Source: Galbibacter kalidii (GTDB lineage Bacteria > Bacteroidota > Bacteroidia > Flavobacteriales > Flavobacteriaceae). From it: DNA of 64,000 nucleotides. A program made the translations under genes and the position numbers. Each line of letters starts with the position of its first letter. Position 1 is the first letter of the stretch. The stretch is from positions 238,759 through 302,758 of the forward strand of contig NZ_JAPFGA010000004.1 of the NCBI RefSeq assembly GCF_026241135.1, read 5' to 3'. The notes beneath the pieces are model-generated. The model was not told where the DNA came from, ran no database searches, and saw only the letters and a list, made by a program, of their open reading frames with translations. Of the stretch, positions 9,667 to 17,354 are shown piece after piece.

Positions 9667-9696
9667 TTGCATGATTTAAAAATAGTTGTATTTTTG
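9667..9696 (+). promoter_or_regulatory. Bacteroidota promoter for the tRNA-Glu pair
   Basis: TTG at 9667-9669, exactly 19 bases, then TATTTTTG at 9689-9696: a textbook match to the Bacteroidota promoter consensus. It lies 24 bases upstream of the first tRNA-Glu and would drive both tRNA copies, and possibly rpsT, because no terminator is seen between them. Confidence 0.75.
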
Positions 9697-9719
9697 CATC
9701 CGCAATTGAGAAAAAAAAT

Positions 9720-9791
9720 GGTCCGTTCGTCTAGGGGTTAGGACGCCAGGTTTTCATCCTGGTAACAGGGGTTCGATTCCCCTACGGACTA
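9720..9791 (+). tRNA. tRNA-Glu (TTC), copy 1
   Basis: Seventy-two bases fold as a cloverleaf. The acceptor arms GGTCCGT and ACGGACT pair, with a G-U at the first position. The anticodon stem CCAGG/CCTGG encloses loop TTTTCAT with anticodon TTC, and the T-arm is CAGGGGTTCGATTCCCCT. CCA is not encoded. Confidence 0.96.
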
Positions 9792-9865
9792 CTAAAGAAG
9801 TTTAGTTCATTAAAATAAGGCGGATTAACCCGCTTTTCGAAAATCCCGGTAATTGTCGGGAAATT

Positions 9866-9937
9866 GGTCCGTTCGTCTAGGGGTTAGGACGCCAGGTTTT
9901 CATCCTGGTAACAGGGGTTCGATTCCCCTACGGACTA
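9866..9937 (+). tRNA. tRNA-Glu (TTC), copy 2
   Basis: Identical over all 72 bases to the copy at 9720-9791, separated from it by 74 bases that contain a small hairpin (TCCCGGT/GTCGGGA). No separate promoter is visible, so the pair is probably transcribed together. Confidence 0.96.
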
Positions 9938-10001
9938 CTATTTAAAAAATAACATGAAGAGTAGGATAAGGTTGTCCTGCAATTTGTAAAAATTAGGAAA
10001 G

Positions 10002-10253
10002 ATGGCAAATCATAAGTCAGCATTAAAAAGAATCAGAAGAAACGAAGCAGTTCGTTTGAGAAACAAATACCAGCACAAAACTGTTCGTAATGCGATCAAG
10101 AAGCTGCGTAATACAGAAGATAAAAAACAAGCAGAAACTTTGTTGCCTTCAGTTGTTGGAATGATCGACAAATTAGCAAAGAGAAACATTATTCACGCTA
10201 ACAAGGCAGGGAACTTGAAAGCTGGATTGACAAAAAGGGTAAATGCTCTTTAA
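10002..10253 (+). CDS. rpsT: 30S ribosomal protein S20
   Basis: A basic 83-residue protein starting MANHKSALKRIRRNEAVRLRN and ending GLTKRVNAL, as expected for S20, a three-helix protein that binds 16S rRNA early in small-subunit assembly. It is probably co-transcribed with the upstream tRNA-Glu genes; a strong terminator follows at 10280. Confidence 0.97.
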   Translation: MANHKSALKRIRRNEAVRLRNKYQHKTVRNAIKKLRNTEDKKQAETLLPSVVGMIDKLAKRNIIHANKAGNLKAGLTKRVNAL

Positions 10254-10279
10254 TTTTTGTTATTCATAAAGTATTATGG

Positions 10280-10307
10280 ACGCTCCACCCTTGTGGGGCG
10301 TTTTTTT
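10280..10307 (+). terminator. Rho-independent terminator after rpsT
   Basis: Stem ACGCTCCA / TGGGGCGT (one G-U pair), loop CCCTTG, followed by seven T residues. Confidence 0.85.
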
Positions 10308-10333
10308 GTTAACCGTTAAAAAATATTTTTGAT

Positions 10334-10702
10334 ATGGAAAACGAGTTCGAATCAGCAGCCGGGTTTGAAAAAACCGAAAGCGGCTTGCTTTACAAAGTGA
10401 TTCAAAAAGGTGATGGTCCTAAAGCAGAAAAAGGAAAAAATGTATCTGTACATTACAAGGGGCAATTGGAAAACGGACAAGTTTTTGATTCCTCTTACAG
10501 CAGAAACCAGCCGATTGATTTCACCTTGGGAATCGGTCAGGTTATTTCCGGTTGGGACGAAGGAATTTCCATGTCGCAAGTGGGTGATAAGGCCCGTTTT
10601 GTGATTCCGTCCCATTTGGCTTACGGTTCCAGAGGAGCCGGTGGGGTTATTCCTCCAAATGCAACACTGATTTTTGATGTGGAACTTGTTAAGGTAGGTT
10701 AA
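10334..10702 (+). CDS. FKBP-type peptidyl-prolyl cis-trans isomerase
   Basis: A 122-residue single FKBP domain: GDGPKAEKGKNVSVHYKG, GQVFDSSYSRNQPIDFTLG, VISGWDEGI and IPPNATLIFDVEL are the standard pocket-forming blocks. There is no signal peptide, so it is predicted to be cytoplasmic and to speed proline isomerisation during folding. The gene lies between two strong terminators (10280-10307 and 10724-10757) and must therefore have its own promoter or be read through. Confidence 0.94.
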   Translation: MENEFESAAGFEKTESGLLYKVIQKGDGPKAEKGKNVSVHYKGQLENGQVFDSSYSRNQPIDFTLGIGQVISGWDEGISMSQVGDKARFVIPSHLAYGSRGAGGVIPPNATLIFDVELVKVG

Positions 10703-10723
10703 CGATTTTTTAAATGTATTATT

Positions 10724-10757
10724 AATCCTGTTATGCTATGGTGTAACAGGATTTTTT
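10724..10757 (+). terminator. Rho-independent terminator after the FKBP gene
   Basis: Perfect 10-base stem AATCCTGTTA (10724-10733) / TAACAGGATT (10744-10753), followed by a T tract. Confidence 0.85.
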
Positions 10758-10791
10758 TATCTTTCCTCTGTAAAAAAAAGCCGCTTTGAGT

Positions 10792-11337
10792 ATGACCGAA
10801 AAAGAACTTGAACTATTGCGATATCCTATTGGGAAGTATGAAGCTCCGAAGAATATTTCAGCGAAAGATATTAAGAAGTGGATTAAAACCATTGATGACT
10901 TTCCGGACTTGCTGGAGAATCTGGTGGAGGATTTTGATGATGAGCAATTGGATACCCCATACCGTACGGGTGGATGGACCGTAAGACAGGTGATTCACCA
11001 TTTGGCAGATAGCCATATAAACAGCTACATACGTTTTAAATGGGCACTTACCGAAGACAAACCACTTATCAAGGCTTATTTTGAAGATCGATGGGCGCTT
11101 CTTGAAGATGGAAAAAATGCAGACATCGATTTATCCTTAAACTTGATTGAATCGCTCCATAAACGCTGGACGGAAATGCTTAAAAATTTAACCGATGAGC
11201 AGTTGAAGCGAAGCTTTGTACATCCGAAAAGTGGTGCTGAAATTTCATTAGATAAACTCATTTCTTTATACGATTGGCATTGCAGGCATCATTATGCACA
11301 TATCAAAGCTTTAGCCAAACGTGAAAAGTGGGTGTAG
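10792..11337 (+). CDS. DinB/YfiT-family putative metal-dependent hydrolase or thiol transferase
   Basis: A 181-residue protein of the DinB-like four-helix fold, closest in pattern to YfiT (bacillithiol-S-transferase-like). Metal-binding histidines expected of the family are present in VIHHLADSHIN and in the C-terminal WHCRHHYAHI. The start is taken at ATG 10792; an in-frame TTG lies two codons upstream. DinB-family enzymes join low-molecular-weight thiols to electrophiles in detoxification, but the substrate here is not known. Confidence 0.82.
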   Translation: MTEKELELLRYPIGKYEAPKNISAKDIKKWIKTIDDFPDLLENLVEDFDDEQLDTPYRTGGWTVRQVIHHLADSHINSYIRFKWALTEDKPLIKAYFEDRWALLEDGKNADIDLSLNLIESLHKRWTEMLKNLTDEQLKRSFVHPKSGAEISLDKLISLYDWHCRHHYAHIKALAKREKWV

Positions 11338-11361
11338 GTAGGGAAGAAAGGTAACAATTAT

Positions 11362-11421
11362 TGTCATGCCGAGCCTGTCGAAGCAATTTTAAAGCAACAC
11401 TTCAACAAGCTCAGTGTGACA
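11362..11421. repeat. Imperfect inverted repeat, family B
   Basis: Left arm TGTCATGCCGAGCCTGTCGA and right arm CTTCAACAAGCTCAGTGTGACA pair imperfectly around an A/T-rich loop. It sits between convergent genes (10792-11337 and the peroxiredoxin). A single arm of the same family (GCTTCGACAGACTCAGGATGACAT) occurs near 22997-23022. Confidence 0.7.
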
Positions 11422-11433
11422 TGGTAATAAATT

Positions 11434-12075
11434 TTAATTCAAATTAGGCTGTGGTGTTAACCGTAAATAAGGTTTCACTTCCTTAAAGCCTTTGGTGAAA
11501 ATGTTCTTAGCGTCTTCGTTAGAGACAGCCGGACTAATAACCACCTCGTCTCCGTGTTTCCAGTTTGCCGGAGTAGCTACTTTGTGATAGGCAGTCAACT
11601 GAAGTGAATCCAATACACGGATCAATTCATCAAAATTACGTCCGGTTGATGCCGGATAAGTAATCATCAGTTTAATGGTCTTATCGGGCGCAATCACATA
11701 TACCGAGCGCACGGTAAGCGTGTCGTCGGCATTAGGGTGAATCATATCATACAGATTTGCGATCTTGCGATCTTCATCAGCAATGATGGGGAAATTTACA
11801 CTGGTGTTTTGTGTTTCATTAATATCGTTGATCCATCCCTTGTGTGATTCAATACCATCAACGCTAAGCGCCATGACTTTGGCGTTTCGTTTTAAAAATT
11901 CATCTTTATACTTGGCTACAGTGCCCAATTCTGTTGTACAAACAGGGGTGTAATCTGCCGGGTGTGAGAATAAAATTCCCCATCCGTCTCCTAGGAAATC
12001 ATAAAAATCGATTTCCCCTTCTGATGTTTGTGCCGTGAAGTTCGGCGCTTTGTCTCCTAATCGTAGTGTTGCCAT
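11434..12075 (-). CDS. 1-Cys peroxiredoxin (Prx6-type)
   Basis: A 213-residue thiol peroxidase reducing H2O2 and organic peroxides. The peroxidatic site is HPADYTPVCTTE with Cys46. The long C-terminal half (GRNFDELIRVLDSLQLT...WKHGDEVVISPAVS) is that of the Prx6 branch, and no resolving cysteine is evident. A thioredoxin-like gene lies upstream on the same strand, 121 bases away, so the two may act together, but a separate -7 box at 12104-12111 suggests its own promoter. Confidence 0.94.
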   Translation of the reverse strand: MATLRLGDKAPNFTAQTSEGEIDFYDFLGDGWGILFSHPADYTPVCTTELGTVAKYKDEFLKRNAKVMALSVDGIESHKGWINDINETQNTSVNFPIIADEDRKIANLYDMIHPNADDTLTVRSVYVIAPDKTIKLMITYPASTGRNFDELIRVLDSLQLTAYHKVATPANWKHGDEVVISPAVSNEDAKNIFTKGFKEVKPYLRLTPQPNLN

Positions 12076-12103
12076 CTTGGTTCTGGTTTTAATTATTACT
12101 CTA

Positions 12104-12111
12104 CAAAGTTA
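12104..12111 (-). promoter_or_regulatory. Possible -7 box for the peroxiredoxin gene
   Basis: On the minus strand this reads TAACTTTG, matching TAnnTTTG, 29 bases ahead of the peroxiredoxin start. A TTG at the -33 position is present only with a short (14-base) spacer, so the call is tentative. Confidence 0.35.
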
Positions 12112-12196
12112 GTAGATTAATAAATCAAAACCTTACCTTGAATGATAAAAGATTGTTAATTAAGATGTTGTAAGTACATAAAGTGTTTGGTACAAT

Positions 12197-12757
12197 CTAA
12201 CTTTCCTTCCATTTTATATTACACCCAATACTTGGTTTTTGGGTTTTATAGATGTTTTTACCCATACTGGCAGCATCAATCGCCGTCCTGATGTCCCTTC
12301 CGGTGATTGGGGTACTGTTCCCGGGACGTGAATCGTCAAATTGGCCTCTGTAAACCAGTTCTAAGTTTCTGTCGAATACATAAAAGTCGGGAGTACAAGC
12401 TGCATCATATGCTTTGGCCACTTCTTGGGTTTCGTCGTATAAATAAGGGAAGGTAAAGCTGTTTTCTTCAGCATTGATCTTCATCTTATCGGGAGCATCC
12501 TCAGGATAGTTCTCAGCATCATTACTGGAAATGGCTACAAAGCCTACATCTTTACCAGCATAATCCTTCGCAAGCTTAGCAATTTCCTTATTCAGATGTT
12601 TTACAAACGGGCAGTGGTTGCAAATAAACATGACAACCGTAGCCTTTTCTCCATAAACATCACTTAATTTCAACTTTTTCCCTGAAACTGTATCAGGGAG
12701 ATTAAAGTTAGGCGCCTTGGTGCCAAGTGCCAACATATTACTTTCTGTTCTTGCCAT
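12197..12757 (-). CDS. Thioredoxin-family (AhpC/TSA-like) protein
   Basis: A 186-residue thioredoxin fold with redox motif CNHCP (Cys46 and Cys49) in the context TVVMFICNHCPFVKHL, an insertion between strands carrying SSNDAENYPEDAPDKM, and the cis-proline segment AACTPDFYVFD. This CxxC-PFVKH type is common in Bacteroidota and cyanobacteria as an uncharacterised thioredoxin-like protein. No signal peptide is seen, so it should be cytoplasmic. The substrate is unknown. Confidence 0.87.
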   Translation of the reverse strand: MARTESNMLALGTKAPNFNLPDTVSGKKLKLSDVYGEKATVVMFICNHCPFVKHLNKEIAKLAKDYAGKDVGFVAISSNDAENYPEDAPDKMKINAEENSFTFPYLYDETQEVAKAYDAACTPDFYVFDRNLELVYRGQFDDSRPGNSTPITGRDIRTAIDAASMGKNIYKTQKPSIGCNIKWKES

Positions 12758-13010
12758 GGTATATCATTTTCTTGAAAATTACAAATAAGAAATCGCATTC
12801 AAAAAGATCGGACTTACTTTTTACCCACTAAGTGTGATTTGTTATGTGCATACGCTAGCATGTAAATGTTTTTTGGGTTTTCCGCCTAATGTCTAATGTA
12901 CTTTTCCTTAAATAATTTTCCCGGAATATTGTCATAAAAAATAAATTGAAACCTTGTGATCTACTTTTAAAGTTCGTAACTTATTATTTTTCAATTAAAT
13001 AATGTGAAAA

Positions 13011-13313
13011 ATGGAAAGATCGTACGAGAGTCTTTCACTGGCGATAAATGCGCTGAGGAAGGAAGGATATACCGAGGACTTCAATCTTTGTGATGCCGGA
13101 GTGGAGAACAAGACCAGGAAAACTTTGCACGAACCGGTTGATCTGAATATGATACGTTATTACAGGTTTGAAGGGAAAACAAATCCGGACGACAGCTCTG
13201 TGTTGTATGTGATAGAAACAACCAACGGAGAAAAAGGACTGTTGCTCGATGCTTATGGCGCATACAGTGGAAATATTTCAAAAGAAATGATTGATAGATT
13301 GAAAGTTAAATAG
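13011..13313 (+). CDS. Conserved small Bacteroidota protein of unknown function
   Basis: A 100-residue soluble protein (MERSYESLSLAINALRKEGY...). It resembles short flavobacterial proteins often labelled 'phosphoribosylpyrophosphate synthetase', but nothing here supports that activity: there is no PRPP-binding loop and it is far too short. An N-terminal helix is followed by an alpha/beta core (YRFEGKTNPDDSSVLYVIET). It lies 34 bases before csaA on the same strand and may be co-transcribed. Confidence 0.7.
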   Translation: MERSYESLSLAINALRKEGYTEDFNLCDAGVENKTRKTLHEPVDLNMIRYYRFEGKTNPDDSSVLYVIETTNGEKGLLLDAYGAYSGNISKEMIDRLKVK

Positions 13314-13347
13314 CATATTTGTTTTCCTAATCGGAAAGGAAAATGCT

Positions 13348-13686
13348 ATGGCAGAAATCAATTGGAATGACTTTCAGCAAGTAGAGATGCGTGTGGGGAC
13401 GGTTATCGAAGTCCGTGATTTTCCGGAAGCACGTAAACCGGCTTTTAAGTTGGTTGTCGATTTCGGGAAAGAGATAGGTGTTAAGAAAACCTCGGCACAG
13501 ATTACAAAACGCTATAAAAAGGAAGACCTTTTAAACAGGCAGGTGATAGCTGTGGTCAATTTCCCCAAAAAGCAGATTGCCAATTTTATGAGCGAATGTT
13601 TGGTGATAGGTGCAGTGGGAGAGGGTAACGACGTGGTTTTGTTAAGCCCTGATTTTAAAGTGGAAAACGGATTGAGGATAAGTTAA
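13348..13686 (+). CDS. csaA: CsaA-type tRNA-binding protein
   Basis: A 112-residue OB-fold protein of the tRNA-binding domain family. VEMRVGTVIEVRDFPEARKPAFKL at the start, KTSAQITKRY in the middle and SECLVIGA near the end are typical of CsaA. The domain is homologous to the C-terminal tRNA-binding domain of MetRS. CsaA has been linked to chaperone or secretion activity, but its cellular role is not settled. Confidence 0.9.
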   Translation: MAEINWNDFQQVEMRVGTVIEVRDFPEARKPAFKLVVDFGKEIGVKKTSAQITKRYKKEDLLNRQVIAVVNFPKKQIANFMSECLVIGAVGEGNDVVLLSPDFKVENGLRIS

Positions 13687-13727
13687 AAAGAATAGGTGAC
13701 TGTCTATTAAGGAATAGAAGCCATATT

Positions 13728-13783
13728 TGTCAGTTCGAGCGCAGTCGAGAATTAAATAACTTTCGACTGCGCTCAACCTGACA
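13728..13783. repeat. Long inverted repeat, family A, copy 2
   Basis: Same arms as 5118-5196 (TGTCAGTTCGAGCGCAGTCG / CGACTGCGCTCAACCTGACA) with a much shorter loop of about 14 bases. It lies between the convergent csaA and DUF3276 genes. Confidence 0.8.
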
Positions 13784-13805
13784 GTAGTATTTTTATAATC
13801 AATGA

Positions 13806-14189
13806 TTAAATATCGTCAAAATCGATATCCGTAAACTTTTCTGTAGTGACTTCTTCATTAGAATCTTCACCATTTTGAGAGAAATTTTCTTTCTTAAAGT
13901 CTTTTTGATGACGTTCTGAAATTACTTCTTCTCCCTTTTCATCAATTATAAAGTCGATCATTTCTGTTAAGTTGTCCTTAAAAGCATTAAAATCTTCTTT
14001 ATATAGATAAATTTTGTGTTTTTTGTAGTGGTAAGACCCGTCATCGTGTGTAAACTTTTTACTTTCAGTAATAGTTAGGTAATAATCACCTGCTTTTGTT
14101 GCCCTTACATCAAAGAAATAGGTTCTTCTTCCGGCTCTCAACACTTTAGAGAATATCTCATCTTTCTCTGCAAAACCTTTATCGCTCAT
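13806..14189 (-). CDS. DUF3276 / PUR-alpha-like nucleic-acid-binding protein
   Basis: A 127-residue Bacteroidota protein with a PUR-like repeat core (IFSKVLRAGRRTYFFDVRATKAGDYYLTITESKK, then HKIYLYKEDFNAFKDNL) and an acidic, disordered C-terminal tail ending TDIDFDDI. Relatives fold like the purine-rich single-stranded DNA/RNA-binding domain of Pur-alpha and are probably cytoplasmic nucleic-acid binders. The cellular role is unknown. Confidence 0.88.
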   Translation of the reverse strand: MSDKGFAEKDEIFSKVLRAGRRTYFFDVRATKAGDYYLTITESKKFTHDDGSYHYKKHKIYLYKEDFNAFKDNLTEMIDFIIDEKGEEVISERHQKDFKKENFSQNGEDSNEEVTTEKFTDIDFDDI

Positions 14190-14265
14190 AATTCCTCTAA
14201 ATACTTTTTTTAATAGTTAACAGAACCAAAAGTGTGAAAAAAAATGAAATGAAACAACAAATTTT

Positions 14266-16023
14266 CTAGTTTTCTTTCTCGGATAATTGATTTAGGTATA
14301 ACTCTTGATAGTGTCCTTTTTGGTTTATGAGTTGATTATGAGTGCCTTGCTGTATGATTTTCCCTTCTTCTAGAACAATGATTTTATCGGCATTTTTAAC
14401 TGAAGAAATTCGATGACTAACAATAATCGTCGTGCTTTTTTCGGAAACTTTCTGTAAATTACTAAGGATTTCTTCTTCTGTTTCTGTATCCACAGCCGAA
14501 AGGCAATCGTCAAACAAATAGATCTTTGGTTTTTTGATGAGTGCTCTTGCGATAGACACCCGTTGTTTTTGTCCACCACTTAGTGTGATGCCCCTTTCCC
14601 CAAGAACGGTGTCATATTTTTTAGAGAATTCGATAATGTTTTGATGTACTGCAGCCTGTTCAGCCGCTTGCTCTATTTCTTCTTGTGTAGCGTATTTATT
14701 GCCAAATTTGATGTTGCTTTTTATGGAGTCTGAAAACAGGAATGCATCCTGAGGTACAGCACCGATTGCATTCCTCAGGTCCTCGAGGTTGATTTTGTCG
14801 ATAGGGTGGTCGTCTATCAAGACACTCCCTGAAGATACGTCATAGAGTCTGCCTATCAGATCCAACACAGTCGATTTTCCCGAACCGGTTTTTCCAATGA
14901 CACCCAGTGTTTCTCCTTGATCAATGGTGAACGAGACATTGTTTAGCGCCGTAATATTCGTATCGTCATAGGTAAAAGTCACATTTCTGAATTCAATTTT
15001 CCCTTTTATATCGGCAGGATCGTTAGTCGGACTTGCAATATTGGGTTTAATGCTTAGGAATTCGTTGATTCTTTTTTGGGAAGCTTCCGCACGTTGAACA
15101 ATAGAAGTAACCCAGCCAACCGTAGCAACCGGCCATGTAAGCATGTTTACATAGATAATGAACTTCAGGATAACTCCTGTGGTTGCTATTTCACCACTTA
15201 TATATTGAATACCTCCTATGTAGATCACAAAAATATTGCTTATACCGATAAGTAAAATCATTAGTGGGAAGAACCAGGCGTTTACTTTGGCCAGGGCCAT
15301 GTTGGTGTTTTTCCCCTCTAAAGCTAGTGCATCTACTTGTGTTCCTATTCGGGGTTCAATACTGTAGGCTTTGATGACCGATATGCCTGAAAAAGACTCT
15401 TGTGTAAAGGTGGATAATTTGGAAAGGTATTGTTGTACCTTCGTACTTTTTTTATGCATCACCTTACTGATCTTGTAAATCAGTACAGATAAGATCGGTA
15501 ACGGAATCAAGGTGTAAGCAGCGAGTTTTGGTGCTGTATAAAACATAAGGGGGATAACGCACAAAAACAGCGTGATGGTTTGTATACTGTAAAGAATAGC
15601 CGGTCCGGCATACATACGAGCCTGTCCAACATCTTCACTGATCCTGTTCATAAGGTCGCCTGTTCTGTTTTTTTTGTAGAAACCAAGGGAAAGCCTTTCG
15701 TATTGTTCGTACACTTCGTTTTTAAGGTCGAATTCGATGTATCTCGAAATGTTGATGATGGTTTGCCGCATCAAAAAAGTGAACAAAGCCGAGAGTGTGG
15801 CAGAACCTATGATGATCAAAATATAGTTTAAGAGTTTGGCTTTTACCTCGTCAAGACTTGATGCCTCTTCAAGAATAAAAGCTTCTACGGCGTCTACAGA
15901 TTGCTGGATATATTCCGGTAGAACAAGCTTGAAAACGGTGGCAAGAATGGTGATAAACACCCCAACAACCAATTTCCATTTATATTTCTTAAAGAATTTG
16001 TTAATATATCTAAGCTCCTTCAT
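14266..16023 (-). CDS. ABC exporter, fused permease-ATPase (multidrug/lipid type)
   Basis: A 585-residue half-transporter that should dimerise in the inner membrane. Residues 1-about 320 hold six membrane helices of the type IV exporter fold. The nucleotide-binding domain has Walker A GKTGSGKST (about 375-383), signature LSGGQKQR (about 480), Walker B IYLFDDCLSAVD (about 500) and the switch histidine in IVSHR. It belongs to the MsbA/LmrA-like group; the substrate cannot be told from sequence. It is transcribed alone. Confidence 0.92.
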   Translation of the reverse strand: MKELRYINKFFKKYKWKLVVGVFITILATVFKLVLPEYIQQSVDAVEAFILEEASSLDEVKAKLLNYILIIIGSATLSALFTFLMRQTIINISRYIEFDLKNEVYEQYERLSLGFYKKNRTGDLMNRISEDVGQARMYAGPAILYSIQTITLFLCVIPLMFYTAPKLAAYTLIPLPILSVLIYKISKVMHKKSTKVQQYLSKLSTFTQESFSGISVIKAYSIEPRIGTQVDALALEGKNTNMALAKVNAWFFPLMILLIGISNIFVIYIGGIQYISGEIATTGVILKFIIYVNMLTWPVATVGWVTSIVQRAEASQKRINEFLSIKPNIASPTNDPADIKGKIEFRNVTFTYDDTNITALNNVSFTIDQGETLGVIGKTGSGKSTVLDLIGRLYDVSSGSVLIDDHPIDKINLEDLRNAIGAVPQDAFLFSDSIKSNIKFGNKYATQEEIEQAAEQAAVHQNIIEFSKKYDTVLGERGITLSGGQKQRVSIARALIKKPKIYLFDDCLSAVDTETEEEILSNLQKVSEKSTTIIVSHRISSVKNADKIIVLEEGKIIQQGTHNQLINQKGHYQELYLNQLSEKEN

Positions 16024-16100
16024 TGTTTTTCTCTAGAATCAATTTTATTGATAAATCTTCAATTTTAGGGTTAAATTTAGCTTTCAAATTGAAATATTCG

Positions 16101-16108
16101 TATTTTTG
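16101..16108 (+). promoter_or_regulatory. Possible -7 box for the amino-acid dehydrogenase gene
   Basis: TATTTTTG followed by C, a consensus -7 element, with transcription expected near 16115. No good TTG lies at the -33 position. Its location argues against the longer TTG-initiated reading frame beginning at 16106, because that start would sit inside the promoter, and supports ATG 16157. Confidence 0.4.
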
Positions 16109-16156
16109 CACATATATTTTAAGGATATTAAAATAATAAACGTAAAAAACAAATAT

Positions 16157-17260
16157 ATGGTATCAGAAATTACAGCTCCAACAGAACTTAAAAAAGTTGA
16201 TCCGGTTTTCGGTCAACTTTCCTTCAACGATCATGAGCAAATAGTTTTCTGTCAGGACAAAGATACAGGATTAAAAGCAATAATAGGAATCCACAATACA
16301 GTTTTAGGTCCTGCTTTGGGTGGAACAAGGATGTGGAATTATGCCAACGAATGGGAGGCTTTAAATGATGTATTGCGTCTTTCCCGCGGAATGACCTACA
16401 AATCGGCTATCACAGGTTTAAACCTCGGTGGGGGGAAAGCCGTGATCATCGGGGATGCAAAAACCCAAAAAACACCCGAATTGATGAGACGTTTTGGTGA
16501 GTTTGTGGATTCATTAGGCGGAAAATATATCACCGCCGAAGATGTGGGTATGGAAACAGCAGATATGGATACCGTTCGTGGGGTAACTCCGTATGTAACC
16601 GGGATATCAGAAGAAAAAGGAGGTGCAGGAAACCCATCGCCAATCACTGCCTATGGTGTTTTTATGGGCATGAAAGCCGCTGTGAAATATCAATTTGGTG
16701 ATGATACCCTTGAAGGAAAGAAAGTCTTGGTACAGGGTGTTGGCCATGTGGGAGAAACTTTGGTTGATCATTTGTATAACGAGGGGGCTCAGTTGTATAT
16801 TTCAGATATTAACGAAGCCAAATTGGAGGAATTGAGCAAAAAATATAAAGCAACTGTTGTTGATGGCAATGAAGTCTTCAATCAGGCATTAGATGTATAT
16901 GCTCCCTGTGCTTTAGGTGCTACCATCAACGATGCTACCATACACGAGATTAATGCCAAGGTAATCGCTGGTGCGGCCAACAATCAGCTTGCCGATGAAA
17001 AAGTGCATGGCGCTATCTTGAAAGAAAGGGGAATTGCTTATGCACCCGACTTTTTGATCAATGCCGGAGGGATCATCAATGTGTATGCCGAGTTGGAAGG
17101 CTATGGTAAAAAGGAGATTATCAAAAAGACTGAAAATATCTTCAATACAACCTTAGATATCTTCAATCATGCCGATACGCATAACTGTACGACACACGAA
17201 GCGGCTTTGAGCATTGCACAAAATAGAATTGATAACCGAAAATTAGCATTGAAAAAATAA
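16157..17260 (+). CDS. Glu/Leu/Phe/Val dehydrogenase (leucine-dehydrogenase type)
   Basis: NAD-dependent amino-acid dehydrogenase of 367 residues that interconverts branched-chain amino acids and 2-oxo acids. The N-terminal catalytic domain has LGPALGGTRMW and LGGGKAVI with the active-site lysine of GGGK. The Rossmann domain carries VLVQGVGHVGETL, and the substrate loop GAANNQLA follows. Length and motifs fit leucine/valine dehydrogenases rather than hexameric GDH. The start ATG 16157 is preferred over the upstream TTG at 16106. Confidence 0.9.
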   Translation: MVSEITAPTELKKVDPVFGQLSFNDHEQIVFCQDKDTGLKAIIGIHNTVLGPALGGTRMWNYANEWEALNDVLRLSRGMTYKSAITGLNLGGGKAVIIGDAKTQKTPELMRRFGEFVDSLGGKYITAEDVGMETADMDTVRGVTPYVTGISEEKGGAGNPSPITAYGVFMGMKAAVKYQFGDDTLEGKKVLVQGVGHVGETLVDHLYNEGAQLYISDINEAKLEELSKKYKATVVDGNEVFNQALDVYAPCALGATINDATIHEINAKVIAGAANNQLADEKVHGAILKERGIAYAPDFLINAGGIINVYAELEGYGKKEIIKKTENIFNTTLDIFNHADTHNCTTHEAALSIAQNRIDNRKLALKK

Positions 17261-17280
17261 GCAGGTTTACAAAATAATTT

Positions 17281-17327
17281 TATTTTTGCAGGGCGAAAGG
17301 GGAGAATACCTTTCGCCCTCATTTTTT
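17281..17327 (+). terminator. Terminator hairpin immediately downstream of a -7-like box
   Basis: The hairpin GGGCGAAAGG (17291-17300) / CCTTTCGCCC (17309-17318), loop GGAGAATA, followed by TCATTTTTTT, is a good Rho-independent terminator after the dehydrogenase gene. Directly before it, 17281-17288 reads TATTTTTG, a consensus -7 box without a matching -33. If that box is active, the nusB transcript would begin within or at the hairpin. Confidence 0.7.
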
Positions 17328-17354
17328 TAATATAGGCAAGTAAGTTCTTTAGGC

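Noticed and set aside
10324..10331. TATTTTTG just before the FKBP start codon
   Set aside because: Transcription would begin after the ATG, and the -33 TTG spacing of 15 is too short; probably chance in AT-rich sequence.
16106..16156. N-terminal extension of the amino-acid dehydrogenase from a TTG start
   Set aside because: The start lies within a -7 promoter box, and the extra 17 residues are not family-like.
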